Source: Pseudomonas sp. (GTDB taxonomy: Bacteria; Pseudomonadota; Gammaproteobacteria; Pseudomonadales; Pseudomonadaceae). From it: a DNA stretch of 64,000 bases. Below the pieces are notes generated by a model. The model saw nothing but the letters and a program-made list of their open reading frames with translations. It did not search any database and was not told where the DNA came from. The stretch lies in contig NZ_JASLAW010000199.1 in assembly GCF_030147005.1 (NCBI RefSeq), positions 1 to 64,000 of the forward strand. Reading direction: 5' to 3'. Shown here piece after piece: positions 24,125 through 32,082 of the stretch; position 1 is the first letter of the stretch, and each line of letters starts with the position of its first letter. The translations under genes were made by a program, and so were the position numbers.

Positions 24125-25057
24125 ATGCCTGAACTGTACGTCGGCGAACGCCATTGGTCGGTAACCACCGGCAGCAACCTGCTCGACGCCTTGAACCAGG
24201 CGGGGGTGGCCGTGCCCTACAGTTGCCGCGCCGGTAGTTGCCACGCCTGCCTGGTACGTTGCCAGGGCGAAGTTCAGGACAGGCAACCTGACGCATTAAG
24301 CCCGGCGCAGCGCCAGGACGGCTGGCGCCTGGCGTGCCAGTGCCAGGTCGTCGGCGATCTGCGCGTCGAAGCCTTTGACCCTGTGCGTGACGGCCTGGCT
24401 GCGCAGGTGGTGGGCGCCGATTGGCTGACGGCATCGGTGCTGCGTCTGCGCCTGCAACCCGAGCGCGGCCTGCGGTACCGGGCCGGGCAGCACCTGGTGT
24501 TGTGGGCGGGGCACGTGGCGCGGCCGTATTCCCTGGCGAGCTTGCCTCAGGAAGATGAGTATTTGGAGTTTCATCTGGATTGCCGTTTACCCGGCGAATT
24601 CAGCCGTTTGGCTCGACAGTTGAAAGCTGGTGATCGTCTACGCCTGGGCGAGTTGCGCGGCGGGGCGCTGCAATACGATCCGGACTGGCACGCGCGGCCC
24701 CTGTGGCTGCTCGCCTCCGGCACCGGCCTTGGCCCATTGTGGGGCGTATTGCGCGAGGCGCTGCGCCAGGATCACCAAGGCGCCATCCGCGTGATTCACC
24801 TGGCGCATGACGCTGACGAGCATTACCTGGCCGAGCCCTTGGCGGCCCTGGCCGCGAGCCATGCCAACGTGACGGTGGAATTATGGACTGCGGCACAGTC
24901 GGACCAGGCATTGGCGCAACTGCGGCTTGTTTCCCGGCAAACTCAGGCCTTACTCTGCGGGCATCCCGTCAGCGTCGAGGCGTTCGCCAAACGCCTGTTT
25001 CTGGCGGGACTGCCGCGTAATCAACTGCTGGCCGATGTGTTCCTGCCCCGTGGTTGA
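24125..25057 (+). CDS. 2Fe-2S ferredoxin/NAD(P)H-flavin oxidoreductase
   Basis: A 310-residue soluble electron-transfer flavoprotein. The N-terminal plant-type [2Fe-2S] domain has YSCRAGSCHACLVRCQG with three ligand cysteines and the fourth in ACQCQV (about residue 75). A ferredoxin-NADP reductase-like FAD domain follows (about 95-190, RPYSLASLPQE, the R-x-Y-S flavin motif), then an NAD domain (LLASGTGLGPLWGVL). It resembles reductase components of oxygenases and PA4331. I chose ATG 24125 (MPELYV); the longer frame from 24047 begins in the upstream spacer. The enoyl-CoA hydratase gene follows by 30 bases, so the two are probably one transcript. Physiological partner unknown. Confidence 0.88.
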   Translation: MPELYVGERHWSVTTGSNLLDALNQAGVAVPYSCRAGSCHACLVRCQGEVQDRQPDALSPAQRQDGWRLACQCQVVGDLRVEAFDPVRDGLAAQVVGADWLTASVLRLRLQPERGLRYRAGQHLVLWAGHVARPYSLASLPQEDEYLEFHLDCRLPGEFSRLARQLKAGDRLRLGELRGGALQYDPDWHARPLWLLASGTGLGPLWGVLREALRQDHQGAIRVIHLAHDADEHYLAEPLAALAASHANVTVELWTAAQSDQALAQLRLVSRQTQALLCGHPVSVEAFAKRLFLAGLPRNQLLADVFLPRG

Positions 25058-25087
25058 GCGCTGACGCCTACTGCCGCGAGATTCGCC

Positions 25088-25837
25088 ATGACCGACGCCA
25101 TCCTGCTGCAACGCGAGGGCGGGTTGCTGACCCTGCAGCTCAATCGCCCTGACAAGAAAAACGCCCTGACCCGCCTCATGTACACGCAATTGGCCCACGC
25201 GCTGGAACAGGCCGATGCGGACGCCGACGTCTATGCCGTGCTGATCCAAGGTAACAGCGAGTGTTTTACCGCCGGTAACGATATCGGCGACTTCCTCGAA
25301 CAACCGCCCAACGATCTCGACAGCCCGCCGTTTCACTTTATGCGCAGCCTGCTCAACTGCCGTAAGCCGGTGATCGCCGGCGTTGCCGGGCCGGCGGTGG
25401 GCATCGGCACGACACTGTTGCTGCATTGCGATCTGGTGTATGTCAGCCGTGATGCGCGGTTGCGTATGCCGTTCGTGAACCTGGGGTTGTGCCCGGAGTT
25501 TGGCTCGAGCCTGATCCTGCCGCGCTTGCTGGGGCATGCGAAGGCCGCTGAATTGCTGCTGTTGGGTGAAGGGTTTACTGGCGCGCAGGCGGCGCAGTGG
25601 GGCATTGCCAGCGAGGCGCTGGGCAGTGGCGAAGCCGCTTTGGCCAGGGCGCGGGAAATGGCCGGGCGCTTTGAGGCCCTTGCGCCGGGGGCGGTGCAGG
25701 TGACCAAGCAGTTGATGAAGAGCGTTGACCGTGAGCAGTTGCGGCAGGTGATCGAGGAGGAGGGGGCGCTGTTTGTGCAGCGGTTGAGGTCGCCGGAGGC
25801 GATTGCGGCGTTGTCGGGGTTTATTGCCCGGCGCTGA
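25088..25837 (+). CDS. Enoyl-CoA hydratase/isomerase family protein
   Basis: A 249-residue crotonase-fold enzyme. Blocks are LQLNRPDKKNALTRLMYTQL, CFTAGNDIGDFLEQ (CoA-binding and oxyanion hole), GVAGPAVGIGTTLLLHCDLV (second oxyanion Gly) and PFVNLGLCPEFGSSLILPRL with a glutamate in the catalytic region. It could hydrate enoyl-CoA or isomerise a double bond during fatty-acid breakdown; the substrate cannot be fixed from sequence. It follows the ferredoxin reductase gene closely, and both precede pyruvate kinase as in PA4331-PA4329. A REP half-element and a bidirectional terminator follow its stop. Confidence 0.92.
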   Translation: MTDAILLQREGGLLTLQLNRPDKKNALTRLMYTQLAHALEQADADADVYAVLIQGNSECFTAGNDIGDFLEQPPNDLDSPPFHFMRSLLNCRKPVIAGVAGPAVGIGTTLLLHCDLVYVSRDARLRMPFVNLGLCPEFGSSLILPRLLGHAKAAELLLLGEGFTGAQAAQWGIASEALGSGEAALARAREMAGRFEALAPGAVQVTKQLMKSVDREQLRQVIEEEGALFVQRLRSPEAIAALSGFIARR

Positions 25838-25856
25838 ACGCGTATTGAGCGGTTGG

Positions 25857-25880
25857 TCCTTCGCGGGCAAGCCCGCTAAG
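25857..25880. repeat. Single REP-like palindrome
   Basis: tccttcgcgggcaagcccgc resembles one arm of the gcgggcttgctcgcgaa REP family seen paired at 6036-6125 and 51353-51437. It is short and unpaired here. Confidence 0.5.
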
Positions 25881-25918
25881 AGGCCATTGCATTCACCACA
25901 CCTGTCAGCATTCAACAT

Positions 25919-25958
25919 GCAAAAAAGCCCCGCCATTCACATGGCGGGGCTTTTGTTT
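25919..25958. terminator. Bidirectional terminator between the enoyl-CoA hydratase and pyk genes
   Basis: aaaaaagccccgccat / atggcggggctttt forms a strong GC stem with an A-tract on one side and a T-tract on the other, placed between convergent genes. It should end transcription from both. Confidence 0.9.
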
Positions 25959-25971
25959 TTCAGCGTGTCAC

Positions 25972-27423
25972 TCAGACCATTGGGTCGCCAACGTGCAGGA
26001 TCTTCATGCCGTTGGTGCCGCCGATGGTGTGATAGCTGTCGCCCTTGGTCAGGATCACCCAGTCGCCTTTCTCCACAACGCCGCGCTTGATCAACTCGTC
26101 GATCGCCGCCTGGCTCACTTCGTGAGGCGGCAACGATGCAGGGTCGAACGGTACGGTGTACACGCCACGGAACATGGCCGCGCGGGCCTGGGTTTCGCGA
26201 TGCGGGGAGAACGCATAGATCGGCACCGAGGAACGGATGCGCGACATGATCAACGGCGTATAGCCGCTCTCGGTCAAGGCGATGATCGCTTTGACGCCGG
26301 GAAAGTGGTTGGCGGTGTACATGGCGGCCAGGGCGATGCTCTGGTCGCAGCTTTCGAAGACTTTGCCGATGCGGTGGCTGGAGGTCTTGCTGGTGGGGTG
26401 CTTTTCAGCGCCGACGCAGATACGTGCCATGGCCTGGACGGCCTCCAGCGGGTACGGGCCGGCGGCACTTTCAGCAGAGAGCATCACGGCGTCGGTGTAG
26501 TCGAGCACGGCGTTGGCCACGTCGGACACTTCGGCGCGGGTCGGCATCGGGTTCTGGATCATCGACTCCATCATCTGGGTCGCGACGATCACCGCTTTGT
26601 TGTGGCGACGTGCGTGCAGGATGATCTTCTTCTGAATGCCGATCAGCTCGGCGTCGCCGATTTCAACGCCCAGGTCACCGCGGGCAACCATGACAGCGTC
26701 GGAAGCCTTGATCAGACCATCGAGGGTTTCGTCATCAGCTACGGCTTCGGCACGTTCGATCTTGGCCACCAGCCAGGCGGTACCACCGGCTTCGTCGCGC
26801 AGTTTGCGTGCGTATTCCATGTCGGCGGCGTCGCGCGGGAAGGATACGGCGAGGTAGTCAACTTCCATTTCGGCGGCGAGCTTGATGTCGGCCTTGTCTT
26901 TTTCAGTCAGGGCCGGTGCTGTCAGGCCGCCGCCGCGACGGTTGATGCCTTTGTGGTCGGACAGCGGGCCGCCGATGATCACGGTGCAATGCAGTTCGGT
27001 CGGGGTAGCGGTGTCGACGCGCATGACCACACGGCCGTCGTCCAGCAGCAGTTCGTCGCCGACGCCGCAGTCCTTGACCAGGTCCGGGTAGTCGATGCCT
27101 ACGACGTCCTGGGTGCCTTCGGTGAGCGGATGGCTGGTGGAGAAAGTGAATTTGTCACCGATCTTCAGCTCGATCCGCTTGTTGGCGAATTTGGCGATAC
27201 GGATCTTCGGGCCTTGCAGGTCACCCAGCAACGCCACGAAGCGGCCGTGTTTGGCGGCCAGGTCACGCACCAGCTTGGCGCGAGCCTTGTGCTCGTCCGG
27301 GGTGCCGTGGGAGAAGTTCAGACGGGCAACGTCCAAACCAGCCAGAATCAGCTGTTCGAGGACTTCCGGCGAGTTGCTGGCCGGGCCAAGGGTGGCGACG
27401 ATTTTGGTACGACGGACGGACAT
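25972..27423 (-). CDS. pykA: Pyruvate kinase (PykA type)
   Basis: A 483-residue cytoplasmic enzyme that makes pyruvate and ATP from phosphoenolpyruvate and ADP. Visible blocks: RRTKIVATLGPASNSPEV, ARLNFSHG, DLQGPKIRI, the active-site signature AWLVAKIERAEAV with the catalytic lysine, MVARGDLGVEI and VATQMMESMI, then the C-terminal domain (ALTESGYTPLIMSR). Length and sequence match the P. aeruginosa PykA (PA4329), the major allosteric isozyme. Start ATG 27423 has AGGAGT close upstream. It is convergent with the enoyl-CoA hydratase gene and divergent from a lipoprotein gene. Confidence 0.96.
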   Translation of the reverse strand: MSVRRTKIVATLGPASNSPEVLEQLILAGLDVARLNFSHGTPDEHKARAKLVRDLAAKHGRFVALLGDLQGPKIRIAKFANKRIELKIGDKFTFSTSHPLTEGTQDVVGIDYPDLVKDCGVGDELLLDDGRVVMRVDTATPTELHCTVIIGGPLSDHKGINRRGGGLTAPALTEKDKADIKLAAEMEVDYLAVSFPRDAADMEYARKLRDEAGGTAWLVAKIERAEAVADDETLDGLIKASDAVMVARGDLGVEIGDAELIGIQKKIILHARRHNKAVIVATQMMESMIQNPMPTRAEVSDVANAVLDYTDAVMLSAESAAGPYPLEAVQAMARICVGAEKHPTSKTSSHRIGKVFESCDQSIALAAMYTANHFPGVKAIIALTESGYTPLIMSRIRSSVPIYAFSPHRETQARAAMFRGVYTVPFDPASLPPHEVSQAAIDELIKRGVVEKGDWVILTKGDSYHTIGGTNGMKILHVGDPMV

Positions 27424-27598
27424 GCACAGACTCCTGAGTTCAAGCGCTGGGGAAGGCTACTATGCTCTTTCGTTGTAGTCATTGTTCGTGTGCACTACTT
27501 ATCGATGATCGGCTTGTTTTTGCTGCGGACGAAAAGGCGAACATCCCTGAAGATTTTCGTCGAGGGGTCGATACACTGCACAAGACAGGAGAACCCCC

Positions 27599-27973
27599 AT
27601 GCGAATTTTGCTCGTTGCCGCCCTGGCAGTCAGTGTTGTCGGCTGCACCCGCTGGTCAATGGACCACCACTTGAACAACGCTTACCGCGCCTATGGGGTG
27701 GGGGATTGCGCGCGGGTTACCCTGGAGTTGTCCCAGGTCGACCGTGAGAGCCGTACCCGGCGTTATGTACAGCCGGAGGTTTCGATGCTGCGTGGGCAAT
27801 GCCTGGAACGGCAGAAACTGTTCGTCGATGCAGCGCAAACCTATCAATTCATCATCAGCCAGTACCCGTCAAGCGAGTACGCTTACCGTGCCCGTGCCCG
27901 GCTTGATACCCTGCGCCAGTTGGGGCATTACTCCGGCGCGAGTGCGGCGCAACCGCGCCCGGCGTCGTTGTAA
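27599..27973 (+). CDS. Small lipoprotein with tetratricopeptide-like repeat
   Basis: A 124-residue predicted lipoprotein. The N-terminus MRILLVAALAVSVVGCTRW is a lipoprotein signal peptide with lipobox VVGC, so the mature protein begins at C16 and is likely anchored in the outer membrane (no Asp at +2). The rest is helical and resembles one or two TPR units (AQTYQFIISQYPSSEYAYRA RARLD pattern, split here for clarity). Cysteines at about 37 and 66 could form a disulphide. Start ATG 27599 has AGGAGA about eight bases upstream. Function unknown; it may act as a scaffold in envelope assembly. It lies in the position of the small PA4326-type genes beside pykA. Confidence 0.8.
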   Translation: MRILLVAALAVSVVGCTRWSMDHHLNNAYRAYGVGDCARVTLELSQVDRESRTRRYVQPEVSMLRGQCLERQKLFVDAAQTYQFIISQYPSSEYAYRARARLDTLRQLGHYSGASAAQPRPASL

Positions 27974-28178
27974 TGAAATTTGTCGTTTGATAACTGGCCT
28001 GTTGCTAGTCTTGGGCTACTCTTTGAATATCTGTTTTTATAGTTTTCTATTCAAAAGAATGCAACGCTTGGATTCGGCAGCTGTCTCGTGACAACCACGT
28101 CTTGTCACACCGATATCCAGGGAGAGCGAGCGATGGGCTCGTTCCGAATCACTGGCTTTATTGGATGGCGACCTCACC

Positions 28179-28538
28179 ATGTTTATCGAACGACGGATCG
28201 AACGGCATCAGCTACCTTACTTCCTGCAGGTGTTCAACCGGCTCACGGACAAACCGATCGGTTTTTTGGGCGACGTTTCCAAAGACGGGCTGATGCTGAT
28301 CAGCCATCTGCCGATGATGATCGCCGCAGATTTTGAGCTGCGCTTGAAAATTCCCGGCCCGCACGGCGAATTCCAGGCGGTTGACCTTACCGCCACCTGT
28401 TTGTGGAGCCGTGAAGACGTCAATCCCCAGCATTACGACTCGGGGTTTCGCGTGCGCCAGGCGGGCGAAGAGTACGAACACCTGATCAGCGCCTTGCTGC
28501 ATTACTTCAGTTTCGATCCTCTACAGGCATCCGCCTGA
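28179..28538 (+). CDS. PilZ-domain protein (predicted c-di-GMP receptor)
   Basis: A 119-residue single-domain PilZ protein. The c-di-GMP motif RxxxR is present as RRIER near the N-terminus and the second motif as DVSKDG, so binding capacity looks intact. The beta-barrel core includes ADFELRLKIPG and VDLTATCLWSRED. I chose ATG 28179 (MFIERRIERH), which suits the family; TTG 28161 would add six residues. There is no strong ribosome site directly ahead, but GGGAGAG precedes an out-of-frame ATG at 28132, so translation coupling from a short leader is possible. It corresponds to PA4324 by position, one of the known P. aeruginosa PilZ proteins. Partner unknown. Confidence 0.9.
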   Translation: MFIERRIERHQLPYFLQVFNRLTDKPIGFLGDVSKDGLMLISHLPMMIAADFELRLKIPGPHGEFQAVDLTATCLWSREDVNPQHYDSGFRVRQAGEEYEHLISALLHYFSFDPLQASA

Positions 28539-28593
28539 ACATTTTTTGCTGGCGGCTATGGAGGTTGTGCACACCGTAGCCGTGCGCTTGCCT

Positions 28594-29925
28594 TCAGAAC
28601 ACTCCGGCTTTTTTCCAGCGCAGGTAACGCGTCACCAGCGCGGCGCCCAACTCCGACGGCAAGCTATCGAGTACCGACAGCCCATGTGCGCCCAAGCGGT
28701 CATGCAGTTGGTTACGCATGTTGAGGTAGTCAATTGCGCCGCTGTAAGCCAAGGCTTCGGGTAGGGTCTGTACCGGGGCCTGGCGCAGTTGGTCGAGTAC
28801 TTCCTCTCGCAAGCTCGCAACCAGTACCCGATGGTGTCGATCGATTCGCTTGATGGCAGTGATCAGTGCTTCATCGTCTTCATCGCGCAGGTTGGTGACC
28901 ACGATCACCAATGCGCGGCGTTTTTGCCGAGCCAGCAATTGGCTGGCGGCGGCCTCGTAGTCAGCTGTTTTGCGTGTGCTTTCCAAGTCATAGACTGCAT
29001 TGAGCAAAACGTTCAGTTGGCCGTTGCCCTTGACCGGCGCCAGGTAACGCGGTTGGTCGCTGGCAAAGGTACACAGCCCCACTGCATCGCCTTGGCGCAA
29101 GGCCACATAACTCAGCAACAGGCAGGCATCAAGCGCGTGGTCGAAGTGGGACAGCTCGTCATCCTGGCTGCGCATGCGCCGGCCGCAATCGAGCATCAAC
29201 ACGATCTGTTGGTCGCGCTCATCCTCATATTCCCGGGCAATCGGCGTACGTTGTCGTGCCGTGGCTTTCCAGTCGATCTGACGCAGGCTGTCACCGTCGC
29301 GAAACTCGCGTAATTGATGAAACTCCAGGCCCAACCCGCGCCGCTGGTGCTGACGTACCCCCAGTTGGCTCAGCCAGTTATCCACCCCCTGCAACTGCGC
29401 ACCGGATAAACGTGCGAAGTCCGGATACACGCGAGTGGCATCAAGCGCTTCTATCCAACGCCGCGCCGACCACAGCCCCAACGGACTGGGCAGGTGAATT
29501 TCGCAGCGGCTGAAGCTGAAATGCCCGCGTCGCACCGGGCGAACGCGATAGCCCAACTCGCCGTGCTCGCCGGGGCGCAGCGGGATGGATTGAGGCAGGT
29601 TATCCACAACCAGCCCGTCGGGCACGTGATCGAATACCTGCACGGTCAGGGGCTGTGGATAATTGTGTTCCAGTGCCAGGCGCACTTCTCCCCAGCGCCC
29701 CAGCGCCAGGCTGCCGGGCAGCGTCCTGCGCACACGTGGCGACGGGCGACGGCGCAACCGTATGGCATCCAGCATCGCCAGCAACAGCAGGGCCAACAGC
29801 AGGCCCCAGGCGATTGCGTGCAAGGTGTCGGGCACCTTGAACTGCAAGGCCATCGCGGTGCCCAGCAGGATATTGAGGGCCACCAATACACTCAGCCAGG
29901 TCAAGAGCAGACGGGTCGGTTTCAT
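28594..29925 (-). CDS. DUF58 protein, last gene of the MoxR operon
   Basis: A 443-residue membrane-anchored protein. Two hydrophobic helices lie at about residues 5-22 and 27-50 (LLLTWLSVLVALNILLG, IAWGLLLALLLLAMLDAI). The DUF58 signature FRDGDSLRQIDWKATAR is near residue 225, followed by a von Willebrand factor A-like fold. The metal-binding DxSxS motif is replaced by DCGRR (LMLDCGRRM), so metal-dependent adhesion may be lost. DUF58 proteins partner MoxR AAA+ ATPases, probably as adaptors or substrates. I chose ATG 29925 (MKPTRLLL), seven bases after the moxR stop. Convergent with the PilZ gene. Biological role not established. Confidence 0.9.
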   Translation of the reverse strand: MKPTRLLLTWLSVLVALNILLGTAMALQFKVPDTLHAIAWGLLLALLLLAMLDAIRLRRRPSPRVRRTLPGSLALGRWGEVRLALEHNYPQPLTVQVFDHVPDGLVVDNLPQSIPLRPGEHGELGYRVRPVRRGHFSFSRCEIHLPSPLGLWSARRWIEALDATRVYPDFARLSGAQLQGVDNWLSQLGVRQHQRRGLGLEFHQLREFRDGDSLRQIDWKATARQRTPIAREYEDERDQQIVLMLDCGRRMRSQDDELSHFDHALDACLLLSYVALRQGDAVGLCTFASDQPRYLAPVKGNGQLNVLLNAVYDLESTRKTADYEAAASQLLARQKRRALVIVVTNLRDEDDEALITAIKRIDRHHRVLVASLREEVLDQLRQAPVQTLPEALAYSGAIDYLNMRNQLHDRLGAHGLSVLDSLPSELGAALVTRYLRWKKAGVF

Positions 29926-29932
29926 ACCGGCG

Positions 29933-30928
29933 CTACTGCCTGGGTGCCGCAATCTGATCGAGCAACTGCTTGATCACCTGGTCCACCTCCAGGCCATCGA
30001 TGTCCAGTTCCGGTGCCAGGCGCACGCGGTGACGCAGCACCGCCAGGGCGCAACCCTTGACGTCATCCGGGGTCACGAATTCGCCGCCGCGCAACAACGC
30101 CCGGGCGCGGGCGCCGCGAACCAGGGCGATAGAGGCCCGTGGGCCGGCGCCGATGGCCAAGCCCGGCCAGCTGCGCGTGGCTCGCGCCAGGCGCACGGCG
30201 TAGTCGAGGACCTGTTCATCCAGGGGCATGCCGCTGGCGATCTGCTGCATCTGCACCACGTCTTCGGCTTGCAGCACGGTACGCAACGGTTGCACATCGA
30301 GCATGTCGGCCCTGGACGAGCGGGTCACTTCGCGCACCATATCCACTTCTTGTTGTGCATCGGGATAGCCCATGCGCACCTTGAGCATGAATCGATCCAG
30401 CTCAGCTTCGGGCAGCGGGTAGGTGCCCTCCTGCTCGATGGGGTTCTGGGTGGCCAGCACCATGAACGGCGTGCCGATGGGCAATGCCTCGCCCTCCAGG
30501 GTGACCTGGCGCTCCTGCATGGCTTCGAGCAGCGCGGCCTGGGTCTTGGCCGGTGCGCGGTTGATTTCATCGGCAAGTAGCAGGTGAGTGAATAACGGCC
30601 CCTTGCGCAGCTTGAACTGTTCGGTCTGCAGGTCATACACCGCGTGGCCGGTGACATCGCTGGGCATCAGGTCCGGCGTGAACTGGATGCGTGCGAAATC
30701 ACCGCCAAAGCAACGGGCCAAGGCACGCACCAGCAGCGTTTTGCCAAGCCCCGGTACGCCCTCGAGCAGCACGTGGCCACCGGCGATCAAGGCGGTGAGT
30801 ACGTCATCAATCACCGCGTCCTGGCCAATCACCGCCTTGCGTAATTCGACGCGCAGGGCCTGGGCCTGTTGGCTGGCGTATTGAAAGTTTTCTGCGGTCA
30901 GGCCTGTGGCCATTGGAGAGTCGCTCAT
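29933..30928 (-). CDS. MoxR-family AAA+ ATPase
   Basis: A 331-residue cytoplasmic ATPase. Walker A is GVPGLGKTLLVRALA, Walker B LLADEINRAPAKTQ, sensor 1 VLATQNPIEQEGTYPLPEAE, and the C-terminal lid contains RASIALVRGARARALL with the sensor-2 arginine. MoxR ATPases act as chaperones that assemble or activate envelope proteins or metal enzymes. The start ATG 30928 overlaps the stop of the DUF4350 gene by four bases (ATGA), which fixes the start; a longer frame to 31066 is antisense-like and rejected. It is fifth of a six-gene operon and is followed seven bases later by its usual DUF58 partner. Corresponds to PA4322 by position. Confidence 0.95.
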   Translation of the reverse strand: MSDSPMATGLTAENFQYASQQAQALRVELRKAVIGQDAVIDDVLTALIAGGHVLLEGVPGLGKTLLVRALARCFGGDFARIQFTPDLMPSDVTGHAVYDLQTEQFKLRKGPLFTHLLLADEINRAPAKTQAALLEAMQERQVTLEGEALPIGTPFMVLATQNPIEQEGTYPLPEAELDRFMLKVRMGYPDAQQEVDMVREVTRSSRADMLDVQPLRTVLQAEDVVQMQQIASGMPLDEQVLDYAVRLARATRSWPGLAIGAGPRASIALVRGARARALLRGGEFVTPDDVKGCALAVLRHRVRLAPELDIDGLEVDQVIKQLLDQIAAPRQ

Positions 30929-32082
30929 AGGGCATTCCTGAGGGTTTGCAGGCACGCGACCTGTCGGCTGAAGTCGGCGCTGGAGAGCCGCTTCTGCGCA
31001 GGTGCGCCGAGTGCCTGGCGAATGATAGGGGAGGGCTGTCGGGTGAGGTGTTCCAGCACCCGCCATTGTTCTGCGGTGTCGAGGTGTTCAAAACCGGGGT
31101 GGCGCCGCCGGGCGGTGCGCAGGATGTCGTGCTGCAAGGCTTGCAGCAGCGCATTCGGGCCGCTGCGGCGTAGCAGAAAGTCGGCGCTGGCTCGCAAATG
31201 TTCCTGTAGCTGACGACGTGCCTTGGGCGCGGGCGCCAGGATCGGGCCCTGGCGCATGCCGACGTGCCAGAGCGCCAGGGCTACCAGCGCAGCGAGCGCG
31301 ACGAGGGCCTGGGGGAAATAACGGACTAACAGGGTAAACAGGTTGTCCGCGTCGCTGTTGAACAGCAAGGTCACGTCGGTGCCCTGGTTCAAGTACCACA
31401 GCAGCCAGGCGTTGTCGTGTTTGCCGATGCTCGGGGTTTTCCACAGGTCGCTGTCGGTGATCACCGTGACGCGGCCTAGCCCAAGGTCAAGCTGCATCAG
31501 GTGGCTGGCCTTGGCGCTGTTGGCTGAAAACTGCGCCAGGTGCTTGGGGTCGGTAAGGTTGAAGTCGGTGTCAAAACTGAAATACGCCGGTGCGGTTTCA
31601 TTATCGACGTACAGTTTGGTGAGGTCCGGCGCGATCTTTTTGCGCGGTGGCGCCGGCTCGTCGAAGTCGTCGCTCAAGGCCTGGCGAAGGTTGAGACGAT
31701 CGAGCAGCAGGTCGCCGCTTTTGCCGGTCTCTTCATCCCATAACGCCTCGGCCACCAGAAGCAGGTGCCCCCCGGCTTTTGCCCATGCCAGCAGTTGTTC
31801 GGCCTGGCGTGGGGTCATGTTGCTACGCTCCCCCAGCAACAGCAGGCTACGGCCGGTGGCGGGCAGGTCGGCAAGCCGCTCAAGCCCGTTGGCATGCACG
31901 ACCGCCAAGCCTTGCCGGCGCAGGAAGTGCTCGGCCGCGAGATAAGGATTAGCCAGCGCATCCGGCGACGGGCCGTGATCCACAACCTCCTCATAGGGAA
32001 TTGCCTTATGCCAGGCATACAGGCCGCCCGCTCCCAACAGGCAAGCCAGCAGCAGGGCTATCCACAGCAATGGGCGGTTCAT
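30925..32082 (-). CDS. DUF4350 membrane-anchored protein
   Basis: A 385-residue protein. Helix 1 is at about residues 4-22 (LLWIALLLACLLGAGGLYAW). A large extracytoplasmic DUF4350 domain follows (about 30-245, YLAAEHFLRRQGLAV, LLLLGERSNMTPRQAEQLL, AWAKAGGHLLLVAEALW), a fold like the glutamine-amidotransferase/GATase-like domains seen in ABC-associated proteins. A second helix is at about 250-275 (LVALAALVALALWHVG), then a cytoplasmic tail. The start ATG 32082 overlaps the preceding gene's stop by four bases. No catalytic triad is evident. It belongs to the MoxR operon and is present in most such clusters; function unknown. Confidence 0.85.
   Translation of the reverse strand: MNRPLLWIALLLACLLGAGGLYAWHKAIPYEEVVDHGPSPDALANPYLAAEHFLRRQGLAVVHANGLERLADLPATGRSLLLLGERSNMTPRQAEQLLAWAKAGGHLLLVAEALWDEETGKSGDLLLDRLNLRQALSDDFDEPAPPRKKIAPDLTKLYVDNETAPAYFSFDTDFNLTDPKHLAQFSANSAKASHLMQLDLGLGRVTVITDSDLWKTPSIGKHDNAWLLWYLNQGTDVTLLFNSDADNLFTLLVRYFPQALVALAALVALALWHVGMRQGPILAPAPKARRQLQEHLRASADFLLRRSGPNALLQALQHDILRTARRRHPGFEHLDTAEQWRVLEHLTRQPSPIIRQALGAPAQKRLSSADFSRQVACLQTLRNAL

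Noticed and set aside
25993..27747. 584-codon plus-strand frame opposite pykA
   Set aside because: Antisense shadow of pyruvate kinase; runs through the divergent promoter.
28088..28336. 82-codon frame starting near 28132 with a good ribosome site
   Set aside because: It overlaps the PilZ gene in another frame and lacks family features; possibly a translated leader, but not called as a gene.
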